NCBI GenBank assembly: GCA_013696945.1
Contig: JACCXQ010000121.1
Coordinates: 1 to 7,163, forward strand
Source of the DNA: Chloroflexota bacterium
GTDB lineage: Bacteria; Chloroflexota; Limnocylindria; Limnocylindrales; CSP1-4
Reading direction: 5' to 3'
Length of the DNA stretch: 7,163 bases
Positions within the stretch are counted from its first letter, which is position 1; each line of letters opens with the position of its first letter. The notes under the pieces are model-generated. The model was not told the DNA's origin. It saw only the letters and a list, made by a program, of their open reading frames with translations, and made no database searches. The position numbers were made by a program, and so were the translations under genes. Below are positions 1 through 6,698 of this stretch, piece by piece.

Positions 1-474
1 GTCGTCGGCGCCGACGACCGAGCTGGCGGGCAGCCCCTTGGCGATCTCCAAGGCGAGGTTCGGGCCGGACATCGCCGCCACGCGACCGGCCGATCCGGGG
101 ATGCCGGCTGCGATGACCTCGGTCATCCGGCGCAGCGTGTCGCGTTCGATGCCCTTTGCGACGGACAGGAGTACAGCCTCGTCAGCGACGAAGCCACTGA
201 TCCCCTCCACCACCTCGTGCATGGCCGCGGACGGCACGGCAAGGACCACCAGATCGGTCGCATCGGCCAGCGCCTCGGGACCATGGACGATCTCGATCTC
301 CACGGGGAGCGTCACGCCGGGCAGGTAGCGTTCGTTCTCGCGCTTCTCGGCCAGCGCGGTGGCGTGAGCGGGGTCCCGTGCGACGAGCGTCACCGGACCC
401 TGGCGCGCGAGCATCAGCGCAAGCGTCGTCCCCCACGTGCCCGCTCCGATGACGGCCCTGGTCGCGCCGCTCAC
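1..474 (-). CDS. gpsA: NAD(P)H-dependent glycerol-3-phosphate dehydrogenase, N-terminal half (cut by left edge)
   Basis: GpsA reduces dihydroxyacetone phosphate to sn-glycerol 3-phosphate, the backbone for phospholipids, in the cytoplasm. The visible 158 residues hold the Rossmann half. The dinucleotide loop GAGTWG is at residues 10-15 right after the start. The family segment [11 protein letters not shown] lies near 44-54, VPSAAM near 80-85, SVAKGIE at 104-110 with the conserved Lys107, and SGPN at 136-139 followed by a typical E-I-A-K-G stretch. The full family length is about 330 residues, so the C-terminal helical domain with the second catalytic lysine lies off the left edge. The start is GTG at 474-472; its bases G-T-G-A overlap the der stop TGA by 4 bases, and it puts the Rossmann loop about 10 residues from the N-terminus as usual. 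No well-spaced Shine-Dalgarno is visible, so coupling to der translation is likely. Identity is clear from motifs; the start is well supported. Confidence 0.95.
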   Translation of the reverse strand, partial: MSGATRAVIGAGTWGTTLALMLARQGPVTLVARDPAHATALAEKRENERYLPGVTLPVEIEIVHGPEALADATDLVVLAVPSAAMHEVVEGISGFVADEAVLLSVAKGIERDTLRRMTEVIAAGIPGSAGRVAAMSGPNLALEIAKGLPASSVVGADD

Positions 475-2051
475 CTCGTGGCGCGCGCCGTCCGGCTCCG
501 CCGAGCCGGTCGGCCACCGGCGGCGGCTCGGGTGCGTGGGCGCGGGGGAAGGTCGATCCGCGAACGCTCGCGGAACAGCAACCGGATCGGAGTGCCGGAG
601 AAGCCGAATGCGTCGCGGATGCGGTTCTCCAGGTAGCGCTCGTAGCTGAAGTGGACGTGGCCGACGTCACTCCCGAAGAGCACGAACGTGGGCGGTTCGA
701 TCGCGGCCTGCGTGGCATACATGAAGCGCGGCCGCCGGCCGCGCACCGACGGGGCGGGTTGACGGAACGCGGCGTCGCGGAGCACGCGATTGAGCTCTGC
801 GGTCGCCACGCGCCGGCGCCGCTCGTCGGCGATGACGAGCGCAGCATCGAGCGCGCGTCCCACGCGCAGGCCGGTCAGGGCGCTGATGGCGACGATCGGT
901 GCGAACGACAGGAACGCCGCGTCGCGGCGCAGCGTCGCGGCGTACTCATCGAACGTGTGCTCGTCCTTCTCGACGAGGTCCCACTTGTTGAGCGCCACTA
1001 CGAGGCCCACGCCTTCCTCGACGACGTAGCCGGCGACGTGAGCGTCCTGCGCCGTCAGGGCGTCCTGCGAGTCGAGGACTAGGATGGCGACGTCGGCACG
1101 TCCGATCGCCTTGATGGCGCGAAGGGCCGAGAAGCGCTCCGCCGCGGGACCGGAGGCGACTTTGCCGCGTCGCCGGATGCCGGCCGTGTCGACCAGACGC
1201 ACCGGGCGGCCCTGCCACTGGAGCGACGTATCGATCGCGTCACGTGTCGTCCCGGGAATGTCGCTGACGATGACGCGTTCCTCGCCGAGCAGCGAGTTCA
1301 GCAGCGACGACTTGCCCACGTTGGGCCGCCCGACGATGGCGATGCGGGGCGGCCGCGACGGGTCGTCGTCGCGCAGCTCATCGTCGGACGCGCGCTCGAG
1401 CGGCACAGCGTTGATCCCGTCCTCGAGCGCGGCCCACTCAGCAGCCTCCTCCAGCTCAGCCTCGCGGCGCTTGCGTTCCAGCTCGGATCCCGATTCGGGG
1501 GGCAGCGCCCAGACGATGGCATCGAGCAGATCGGCGACCCCGCGGCCATGGAGCGCGCTGATGGGGTACGTCTCCTCCCACCCCATCCGGTGGAACTCGG
1601 CCGCCTCCAGCTCGCGCCGCTCGTTGTCGGCCTTGTTGACCGCGACGAGCACGGGCGCCTGCGCCATCCGCAGCAGGTCGGCGGCCTCCGTGTCGGAGGG
1701 GGTCTCGCCGGCGGCCGCATCGACCACGAAGACGATCAGGTCCGCCTCGGAGATGGCAAGACGTGCCTGGTCCTGGACCTTCTCCTCGATCGGATCACCC
1801 GGCCGCCGCTCCAGCCCGCCCGTGTCCACCACGACGAACCGCCGGTCGTTCCATTCGGCTACCGAGTAGAGGCGGTCTCGCGTCGTTCGCGCTCGATCCT
1901 CGACGATAGCTGTACGGCCGCCGACGATACGGTTGAAGAGCGTGCTCTTGCCCACGTTCGGGCGGCCGACGACAGCCACGATGGGCAGGCCTTCGAGGGG
2001 TACGTTTCGGACGTCCGACCGGGTCGGACGACGGGCGTTGCGACGAGGCAC
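471..2051 (-). CDS. der: Ribosome biogenesis GTPase Der (EngA), double GTPase
   Basis: Der is an essential GTPase that acts in late 50S subunit assembly. It has two GTPase domains and a C-terminal KH-like domain. In this 526-residue protein, G domain 1 has GRPNVGKS at 29-36, DTGG at 76-79 and NKAD at 139-142. An acidic, charged linker follows (about 186-235). G domain 2 has GRPNVGKS at 241-248, DTAG at 288-291 and NKWD at 355-358. The KH-like region covers about 410-490. The protein is longer than the usual 435-490 residues because of a basic N-terminal lead of about 20 residues and an Arg-rich C-terminal tail (about 495-526). The start is GTG at 2051-2049, directly after the ispH TAA in the same frame. 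No other ATG, GTG or TTG codon precedes the first P-loop, so this start is nearly forced. Translation probably depends on reinitiation after ispH. It overlaps gpsA by 4 bases. Confidence 0.97.
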   Translation of the reverse strand: MPRRNARRPTRSDVRNVPLEGLPIVAVVGRPNVGKSTLFNRIVGGRTAIVEDRARTTRDRLYSVAEWNDRRFVVVDTGGLERRPGDPIEEKVQDQARLAISEADLIVFVVDAAAGETPSDTEAADLLRMAQAPVLVAVNKADNERRELEAAEFHRMGWEETYPISALHGRGVADLLDAIVWALPPESGSELERKRREAELEEAAEWAALEDGINAVPLERASDDELRDDDPSRPPRIAIVGRPNVGKSSLLNSLLGEERVIVSDIPGTTRDAIDTSLQWQGRPVRLVDTAGIRRRGKVASGPAAERFSALRAIKAIGRADVAILVLDSQDALTAQDAHVAGYVVEEGVGLVVALNKWDLVEKDEHTFDEYAATLRRDAAFLSFAPIVAISALTGLRVGRALDAALVIADERRRRVATAELNRVLRDAAFRQPAPSVRGRRPRFMYATQAAIEPPTFVLFGSDVGHVHFSYERYLENRIRDAFGFSGTPIRLLFRERSRIDLPPRPRTRAAAGGRPARRSRTARATR

Positions 2052-3050
2052 TTAGGCGGCGCCGGCCACCGGCGGCGTCGAGGTGCGCGGCTGGCGAGCG
2101 GCCCGTTCCCGGCCGATCGATGTGCTGCGGTATGCGGGATCGGCGACCGACGTGACGGCGTCGCGCGCCAGCTCCCTGGCACGGCCCGCGCGGTCGCCCG
2201 ATCCGGCCAGCGCGTACACCCGCTCCGCGACGGCCTCAAGGTCCTCGATCGGCGTGGACGTCCCGCCCGTCACCCCGACGACGCGCGCGCCCGCGAAGGC
2301 CGCCGGCGCGGCGAGGTCGCGGGCGTTCTCGATCTGGATGGCCGGCTTCCCGGCGATCGAGCAGAGGCGGGTCAGCTCCCTGGTGTTGGCGCTGTTCCGC
2401 CCGCCCACGACGACCATCAGATCGACGCGATCGGCAAGCTCCATCGTGTCCTGCTGGCGCCGGATGGTGACCGGGCAGACCGTGTTGACGATCTTCAGCT
2501 CGTGGGCTCGGCTGACGAGATACGCGGCGAGCTTCTCGAACTTCCAGGGCGGCTGTGTGCTCTGGCTGATGAGCGCCATCCGCTTGCGCCTCGGGATGCG
2601 GTCCCAGTCCTCATCCTCATCGACCACGATCGCGTCGGGAGCGAACCCGAGGAGCCCGACCACCTCGGGATGTTTCGGCGTGCCGAGCAGGACGATCGTG
2701 TAGCCCTCTTCGACGAGCTTCGCCAGCTCCTTCTGCTCCTGGATGACCCACGTGCAGGTGCCGTCGATGACCTCGAGGCCCTTCTGCTGGGCACGTTCCA
2801 TGACCTCGGGTGTCACGCCATGCGCCCTGATGACGACCGCCGCGCCCTCACCCACGTCATCGAGCGTGTCGACCGTGCGGATGCCCTCCGCCTGCAGCTC
2901 GGCGATGACGCCCTCGTTGTGGACGACCTGTCCGAGCGTGTGCGTCCGTTTGCCCTGCGATGCCGCGACCTTCGCGTAGTCGATCGCCTCGCGGACGCCG
3001 TAACAGAAGCCCGTCCGGCGCGCGATGACGACCTCTTCGACGCTTCCCAT
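2052..3050 (-). CDS. ispH: 4-hydroxy-3-methylbut-2-enyl diphosphate reductase (IspH/LytB)
   Basis: IspH is the last enzyme of the MEP pathway: an iron-sulfur reductase that turns HMBPP into IPP and DMAPP. The three cluster cysteines are present: Cys16 in GFCYGV, Cys99 in DGTCTWV and Cys192 in NTVCPVT. Active-site counterparts are also present: His44 (VVHNE), His77 (RAHGV), His127 and Glu129 (KHPEV), Thr165 (SQST), Ser220 and Asn222 (GGRNSANT) and Ser265 (GGTSTP). Some positions differ from well-studied enzymes: Thr-Trp follows Cys99 instead of the common Pro-hydrophobic, and Ala221 sits between Ser220 and Asn222 where E. coli has a second serine. The 332 residues include a basic, Pro/Ala-rich tail of about 40 residues beyond the usual fold. 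Start is ATG at 3050-3048, a sensible distance from GFCYGV. It follows plsC after a 47-base gap and its TAA abuts the der GTG. No Shine-Dalgarno is visible. Confidence 0.95.
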   Translation of the reverse strand: MGSVEEVVIARRTGFCYGVREAIDYAKVAASQGKRTHTLGQVVHNEGVIAELQAEGIRTVDTLDDVGEGAAVVIRAHGVTPEVMERAQQKGLEVIDGTCTWVIQEQKELAKLVEEGYTIVLLGTPKHPEVVGLLGFAPDAIVVDEDEDWDRIPRRKRMALISQSTQPPWKFEKLAAYLVSRAHELKIVNTVCPVTIRRQQDTMELADRVDLMVVVGGRNSANTRELTRLCSIAGKPAIQIENARDLAAPAAFAGARVVGVTGGTSTPIEDLEAVAERVYALAGSGDRAGRARELARDAVTSVADPAYRSTSIGRERAARQPRTSTPPVAGAA

Positions 3051-3059
3051 ATCGTGGCT

Positions 3060-3068
3060 AGTATCGCA
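3060..3068 (-). promoter_or_regulatory. Weak extended -10-like motif before ispH
   Basis: Read on the minus strand, TGC-GATACT lies 9 bases before the ispH ATG. GATACT matches 4 of 6 bases of TATAAT and is preceded by a TGn extension. No convincing -35 box is present. If used, transcription would begin about 2-3 bases before the ATG and make an almost leaderless ispH-der-gpsA message, which fits the lack of a Shine-Dalgarno. This is sequence resemblance only, although it sits in the one real gap of the gene string. Confidence 0.2.
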
Positions 3069-3080
3069 TCGGGCCCCGTG

Positions 3081-3114
3081 GCGGACGCTCGACGCGCTCA
3101 GGCGTAGCGTCCGC
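3081..3114 (-). repeat. Perfect 9-bp inverted repeat (hairpin) across the plsC stop codon
   Basis: The arms GCGGACGCT (3081-3089) and AGCGTCCGC (3106-3114) are exact reverse complements around a 16-base loop. The loop can extend the stem by 4 more pairs (3092-3095 with 3102-3105), leaving a 2-base bulge and a 6-base apical loop (3096-3101). The plsC TGA (3100-3098) lies in the loop region. No T-rich tract follows on the minus strand, so it is not a standard intrinsic terminator. It could be a weak attenuator, an RNA-processing or stability element, or chance in G+C-rich DNA. Confidence 0.5.
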
Positions 3115-3760
3115 GGTGCCGCTCGTCGATGAGTGCCGCGATCGAGCGCATGATCTGCTCGTTCGCGTCGGTCAGGGCGGCGCGGCGCGGCAGCGACGGA
3201 TCAAGCCCCATCGTGTAGGGCCGACCTGCCCGCATCACGACGCGCGTGCCGAAGCGCGGCAGCCGCTTGCCGCGACCCAGCAGCATGTCCGTGTTCGAGA
3301 CGCCGACCGGTAGGATCGGCACGCCCGTCCGCGTCGCCAGCAGCGCGACGCCGGGACGCGCGTCCTGGAGCTGCCCGTCGCGGCTGCGCGTCCCTTCGGG
3401 GAAGATCACGATGACGCCGCCCGCGTCGAGCACCGCCTTGGCCGCTCGATACGCATCGACGTCACTGCCGCCCGCGCGCACCGGGATGACTCCCTGTGAG
3501 CGGAGGAACCAGCCGAGCGGGCCAGCGAAGAGCGACATCTTGGCGAGGAATCGGGGCCGCCGTCGCAGTGCCGGGGCCAGCCAGCCACCGACGAGCGGCG
3601 GGTCGAGATTGCTGATGTGGTTCGCCACGACGATCAGCGGGCCGGTCCGGGGAAGATCGGTCAGGCCCTCGACACGGACTCGCCCGAGCGCGCGCACCAG
3701 CAGGCGCGCCAGGAAGGCCACAACGCGCGTGTAGAGGCTCCAGTCCGACGAGCCTGTCAC
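3098..3760 (-). CDS. plsC: 1-acyl-sn-glycerol-3-phosphate acyltransferase (PlsC/LPLAT family)
   Basis: PlsC-type enzymes transfer a second acyl chain to lysophosphatidic acid to give phosphatidic acid at the inner face of the membrane. The 220-residue protein has the acyltransferase motifs in order: NHISNLD at 47-53 (catalytic His48 and Asp53), the arginine-containing GVIPVRAG at 90-97, FPEGTRS at 120-126, and a PILPVGVSN stretch as motif IV. A short hydrophobic N-terminal helix (about 9-26, VVAFLARLLVRAL) probably anchors it to the membrane. The length is normal for the family. Start is GTG at 3760-3758, which shares GTGA with the cmk stop (4-base overlap); AGCAGG lies directly against the start, too close for an ideal ribosome site. 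Its place between cmk and ispH is common in related clusters. The exact acyl acceptor cannot be read from sequence, so another lysophospholipid acyltransferase activity is possible. Confidence 0.93.
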   Translation of the reverse strand: MTGSSDWSLYTRVVAFLARLLVRALGRVRVEGLTDLPRTGPLIVVANHISNLDPPLVGGWLAPALRRRPRFLAKMSLFAGPLGWFLRSQGVIPVRAGGSDVDAYRAAKAVLDAGGVIVIFPEGTRSRDGQLQDARPGVALLATRTGVPILPVGVSNTDMLLGRGKRLPRFGTRVVMRAGRPYTMGLDPSLPRRAALTDANEQIMRSIAALIDERHRGRYA

Positions 3761-5256
3761 CTGCTGCTGGGCCGTTCCCGGGCACGGATCAATGAGACGA
3801 CGGCCTCCACGGTCTGCTCGAGGGTGTTGACGTCGCTCTGGATGACGGTCGCGCCATCAGGGATGCGCAGCGGCGCGACCGCACGCGTGCTGTCGATGCC
3901 GTCGCGACGGCCCAGCTCGGCGAGGACGTCAGCTGCCTCGGGGCCGGCCGGATCGAGGCCGCGCTCCGATGCCCGCCGGCGAGCACGCTCCTCCAGCGAA
4001 ACGTCGATGTACAGCTTCAGATCCGCGTCGGGCAGAACGACGGTGCCGATGTCGCGGCCCGCCATGATGATCCGGCCGCGCGACGCGAGACCACGTTGGA
4101 GCGGCAGCAACGCCGCGCGAACGTCGCCGTGGCGCGACACACGACTCACGGCGCGGTCGACCTCGGGGGAGTGCAGCCGGTCGGTCACGTCCTCGCCGCC
4201 GACCTGCACGTGTCGCAGGCGGCCGACATCGTCCGGCACGAGGGCGATCTCCGGCACGAGCGCCACGAGCGGCCCGGGCACATCCGGGTCGGCGCCCCGA
4301 ACCAGGGCGAGCCATGTCAGCGCCCGGTAGAGGACACCGGTGTCGCAGAAACGATAGCCAAGGGCGAGCGCCGCGCCGGCACCGACCGTCGACTTGCCAC
4401 TCGAACCAGGCCCATCGAGGCTCACGACAAGCCCGGATCGACCCGCCCCTGGCCCGGGATCGCTCCCTGGCCGGGGCGAGCCCGAGCCCGCGATGCTCAC
4501 GAGCTGGCCCCGCTCGGCCGCGCTCAAGGCGCGTGACTCGCCCGGCCGCAGGGACTCGAGCCGCAATGTCCCGACACGGACCCTGATCAGCCGCTCCACC
4601 GGCACGCCGACGGCCGCGAACATCCGCCGAAGCTGCCGCTTCCATCCCTGTCGAAGAACGGCGCGGTACCAGACGATCGGCCGATCGGGAGGGTCCGCGA
4701 TCGTCGCGAGGCGGCGGACCTCGGTCGGTGTCGCAGCCCGCAGACCGAAGAGCCGCGCGGTGCCCTCGTCGAGCGCGATGCCACCAGCGAGCGCGTCGCC
4801 CTCGCGGCGCTCCAGCGGTTGGCCGACCCCGATGGCGTACTCCCGTTCGACCTCGTGGCGCGGGTGCAGCAGCGACTGTGCCCACGCCCCATCGTTCGTC
4901 AGTAGCAGGAGCCCCTCGGACTCGCGATCCAGCCTCCCGACGGGATAGATGCGCTCCGCCGTCCCGCGAACACTCTCGGGGATCAGCTCGACCACGGTCC
5001 GCGCCGCATGGCGGTCGGAGACGGTGCTGGTGACGCCTGCCGGCTTGTTGAGGGCGAGGTAGACCCGCGCGCTGCGCCCGGCGAGCGGACGGCCATCCAG
5101 GGTGATCATGTCGCGAGCGGCGTCGACGCGCTGCCCGACCGTCGCCACCTCGCCATTCACCTTGACCCGCCCGGCCACGACCAGCAACTCCGACGCCCGC
5201 CGGGAAGCGACGCCGGCGTCTGCCAGCACCTTCTGTATCCGGATGGGCTCAGACAT
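3757..5256 (-). CDS. rluB-cmk: RluB-type 23S rRNA pseudouridine synthase fused to cytidylate kinase
   Basis: One open frame of 499 codons carries two enzymes. Residues 1-60 form an S4 RNA-binding domain (IQKVLADAGVASRR). Residues 65-252 form the RsuA/RluB synthase domain with LNKPAG at 69-74, GRLDRESEGLLLLTNDG at 107-123 (catalytic Asp110) and KRQLRRMF at 206-213. A Gly/Pro/Ser linker (about 257-275) leads to Cmk, which phosphorylates CMP and dCMP: P-loop GPGSSGKS at 282-289, DTGVLYRA, GRDIGTVV, LEERARRR and RDGIDSTRAVAPL. Both halves look intact. The start ATG at 5256-5254 overlaps the scpB end by 8 bases and puts the S4 domain at the N-terminus. The stop overlaps plsC by 4 bases. rluB and cmk are usually adjacent separate genes, so the fusion is unusual. 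GTG codons at 4500 and 4425 could start a separate Cmk (247 or 222 residues, near the family's 220-230). The synthase could be another RsuA-family member; the RluB call follows from context. Confidence 0.88.
   Translation of the reverse strand: MSEPIRIQKVLADAGVASRRASELLVVAGRVKVNGEVATVGQRVDAARDMITLDGRPLAGRSARVYLALNKPAGVTSTVSDRHAARTVVELIPESVRGTAERIYPVGRLDRESEGLLLLTNDGAWAQSLLHPRHEVEREYAIGVGQPLERREGDALAGGIALDEGTARLFGLRAATPTEVRRLATIADPPDRPIVWYRAVLRQGWKRQLRRMFAAVGVPVERLIRVRVGTLRLESLRPGESRALSAAERGQLVSIAGSGSPRPGSDPGPGAGRSGLVVSLDGPGSSGKSTVGAGAALALGYRFCDTGVLYRALTWLALVRGADPDVPGPLVALVPEIALVPDDVGRLRHVQVGGEDVTDRLHSPEVDRAVSRVSRHGDVRAALLPLQRGLASRGRIIMAGRDIGTVVLPDADLKLYIDVSLEERARRRASERGLDPAGPEAADVLAELGRRDGIDSTRAVAPLRIPDGATVIQSDVNTLEQTVEAVVSLIRARERPSSR
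4447..4482 (-). repeat. Imperfect 18-base tandem duplication in the RluB-Cmk linker
   Basis: Two adjacent in-frame 18-base units encode GSPRPG (residues 259-264) and SDPGPG (265-270) of the interdomain linker. They match at 13 of 18 positions and share the same 8-base end, GGCCAGGG on the coding strand. This looks like a small slippage duplication that lengthened a flexible linker, although G+C-rich composition alone could give part of the match. Confidence 0.4.
4498..4500 (-). other. Candidate internal GTG start for cytidylate kinase at the domain boundary
   Basis: GTG at codon 253 lies exactly where RluB similarity ends, and the next base makes GTGA, the same 4-base string that joins cmk to plsC and der to gpsA. 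Starting here gives a 247-residue Cmk with its P-loop at about residue 30. A purine-rich GAGCGGGG lies 6-13 bases upstream but is not a convincing Shine-Dalgarno. A second in-frame GTG at 4425 gives 222 residues. Free Cmk could be made from either in addition to the fusion. Confidence 0.3.
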
Positions 5257-5866
5257 CGGCGTCGGGCTCGGGATCGTCCGCGAGCCCCCCATTCTCCTCG
5301 GCGAGCTGCGCGGCGATGTCCGCCTCGAGCGGAGGCAGCTCGTCGAGCGATGTAAGCCCGAATCGCTCGAGGAAGTCGAAGCCGGTCGCATACAGGATGG
5401 GCCGGCCCGGCGTGTCGGCTCGGCCGTGCTCCACCACCAGCCGGCGGTGGAGCAGGCTCCGCAGCACGTAGTCGGAGTCGACGCCGCGGATGCGCTCGAC
5501 GGCACTCCGCGTGATCGGCTGCCGGTACGCCACGATGGCGAGCGTCTCGAGTGAGGCCGCCGACAGGCGCGCGCCGTCTGCGCCGATGTAGCGCGCGATG
5601 AGAGCCCCCGCCTCAGGCGCGGTCGCGAGCTGGACCCGTTCGTCCGCAGCGAGGAGACGGATGCCTCTGTCCCTCAGCGTGACCTCCAGATCGCCGAGCA
5701 ATGCGTCGACGGTCCCGGCATCGGCGCCGGTGAGCGAGGCGATCTCGCGGCGGCTCAGCGGCCGCTCGGCGACGAACAGCAGCGCCTCGAGCGTGGTGGA
5801 CGTCAACGCCTCCGTCGACTCCGCCGTCTCCTCGGTCTCCCCGACCGACACCCCACGCTCGGTCAT
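5249..5866 (-). CDS. scpB: Segregation and condensation protein B (ScpB)
   Basis: ScpB binds as a dimer to the kleisin ScpA in the SMC-ScpAB complex, which compacts and separates chromosomes on the nucleoid. The 205-residue protein has the two winged-helix domains of the family. The first begins with LEALLFVAERPLSRREI (26-42). The second has the signature LETLAIVAYRQPITRSAVE (106-124) followed by RGVDSDYVLRSL, then a GRP(I)LYATGFDFLERFGL segment. N- and C-terminal tails are short and acidic. The chosen start is ATG at 5866-5864, whose ATGA overlaps the scpA TGA by 4 bases; a GTG at 5905 in the same frame would add 13 residues without family support and increase the overlap. No Shine-Dalgarno is visible, so coupling to scpA is likely, which suits subunits of one complex. 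Confidence 0.95.
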   Translation of the reverse strand: MTERGVSVGETEETAESTEALTSTTLEALLFVAERPLSRREIASLTGADAGTVDALLGDLEVTLRDRGIRLLAADERVQLATAPEAGALIARYIGADGARLSAASLETLAIVAYRQPITRSAVERIRGVDSDYVLRSLLHRRLVVEHGRADTPGRPILYATGFDFLERFGLTSLDELPPLEADIAAQLAEENGGLADDPEPDADV

Positions 5867-6696
5867 GGCGCCGGGGAAGGTGCGCGGCAGACGATGGGTC
5901 CCCACGGCTCACCCTGCTCTACGACGAGCTCGCGTGACTTCACCAGCTCGAGCATGGCCAGGAACGTGACAGCGACGACGACCCGGTCCGTCACTCCACG
6001 CAGGAGCTCCTGGAGGACCACGATCGGTGTCCGTCGGAGCGCGCTGCGGATGATGGCGGCGCGCTCGGCCAGCGTGACCTCGCGTCGGATCACCTCGGGG
6101 AGCGGCGGCGGGGGCGGCACCAGGCGCAGGGCGCGGACCAGTGCCGCGACCAGGAGCTCGGGGTCGAGTGGTGGCTCCTGCGGGGCCCGGGCGCCGGCCG
6201 CGCCGGCCGCAGATGCCACCGACGCATCACGGTGGGCGAGGGCCATCGTCCCGCTCTCCAGCCGGGCAGCCAATCGGATGCCAGCGTCCCGGAACCGCTT
6301 GTACACGATGAGTCGGGCGCGCAGCTCCTCCTCCGGATCGCCACCCGAGTCGGCGTCCGCGACATCGGGTGCCGTCGGTCGGGGCAGCAGCGCACGGCTC
6401 TTGATGAGGATGAGTTGCGAGCAGACGCTGATGAAGCTGCTGATGTGCGGCATCTGCTCGTCACCCAGGGTCGAGATCGCCTCGAGGTATGCGCCGCACA
6501 GATCGCCCAGCGGCACGTCGAGGATGTCCAGCTCGCGCTGCTCGATGAGCGACACGAGAAGCGCGAGCGGCCCGTCGAACCGCTCGAGGCGCACGTGCGT
6601 GGCGCGGTCGGGCTTCGCGTCGGGGTCGACGCTCACCGTCGCGGAGCCCCGAGGTGCGCCGATCGAAGTGGCGCCGGCGGCGACGAGGCTGGCCAC
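5863..6696 (-). CDS. scpA: Segregation and condensation protein A (ScpA, kleisin)
   Basis: ScpA is the kleisin that bridges the heads of the SMC dimer and recruits ScpB. The N-terminal SMC-binding motif is clear: FDGPLALLVSLIE at 40-52, then LDILDVPL (56-63). The helix with SQLILIKSRALLPR follows, then EEELRARLIVYKRFRDAG. An Ala-rich stretch (158-171) and a proline run PPPPP (194-198) form a low-complexity middle. The C-terminal winged helix ends with VTFLAMLELVKSRELVVEQ (243-261). The length of 277 residues is normal. Start is GTG at 6696-6694, two bases after the upstream stop; GTG at 6636 (257 residues) is an equally legal alternative still ahead of the kleisin motif. The open frame continues upstream to 6900, but that part is low complexity and overlaps the HD gene in another frame, so I exclude it. 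Identity is firm; the start is moderate. Confidence 0.92.
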   Translation of the reverse strand: MASLVAAGATSIGAPRGSATVSVDPDAKPDRATHVRLERFDGPLALLVSLIEQRELDILDVPLGDLCGAYLEAISTLGDEQMPHISSFISVCSQLILIKSRALLPRPTAPDVADADSGGDPEEELRARLIVYKRFRDAGIRLAARLESGTMALAHRDASVASAAGAAGARAPQEPPLDPELLVAALVRALRLVPPPPPLPEVIRREVTLAERAAIIRSALRRTPIVVLQELLRGVTDRVVVAVTFLAMLELVKSRELVVEQGEPWGPIVCRAPSPAP

Positions 6697-6698
6697 GC

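Noticed and set aside
1548..3107. Plus-strand open frame of 519 codons opposite der and ispH
   Set aside because: It is antisense to two clearly conserved genes, has no recognisable domain, and its composition (Arg, Asp, Gly, Val, Ala rich) is what a G+C-rich complementary frame gives.
3081..3114. Intrinsic terminator after plsC
   Set aside because: The hairpin is real but no T-rich tract follows on the minus strand, so I report it only as an inverted repeat.
5257..5505. Longer start of the RluB-Cmk frame at 5505
   Set aside because: The extra 83 residues are a Ser/Arg-rich shadow of scpB. ATG at 5256 places the S4 domain right at the N-terminus as in the family.
5867..5905. GTG start for scpB at 5905
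   Set aside because: It adds 13 residues without family support and overlaps scpA by 43 bases, whereas ATG at 5866 gives the common 4-base ATGA overlap.
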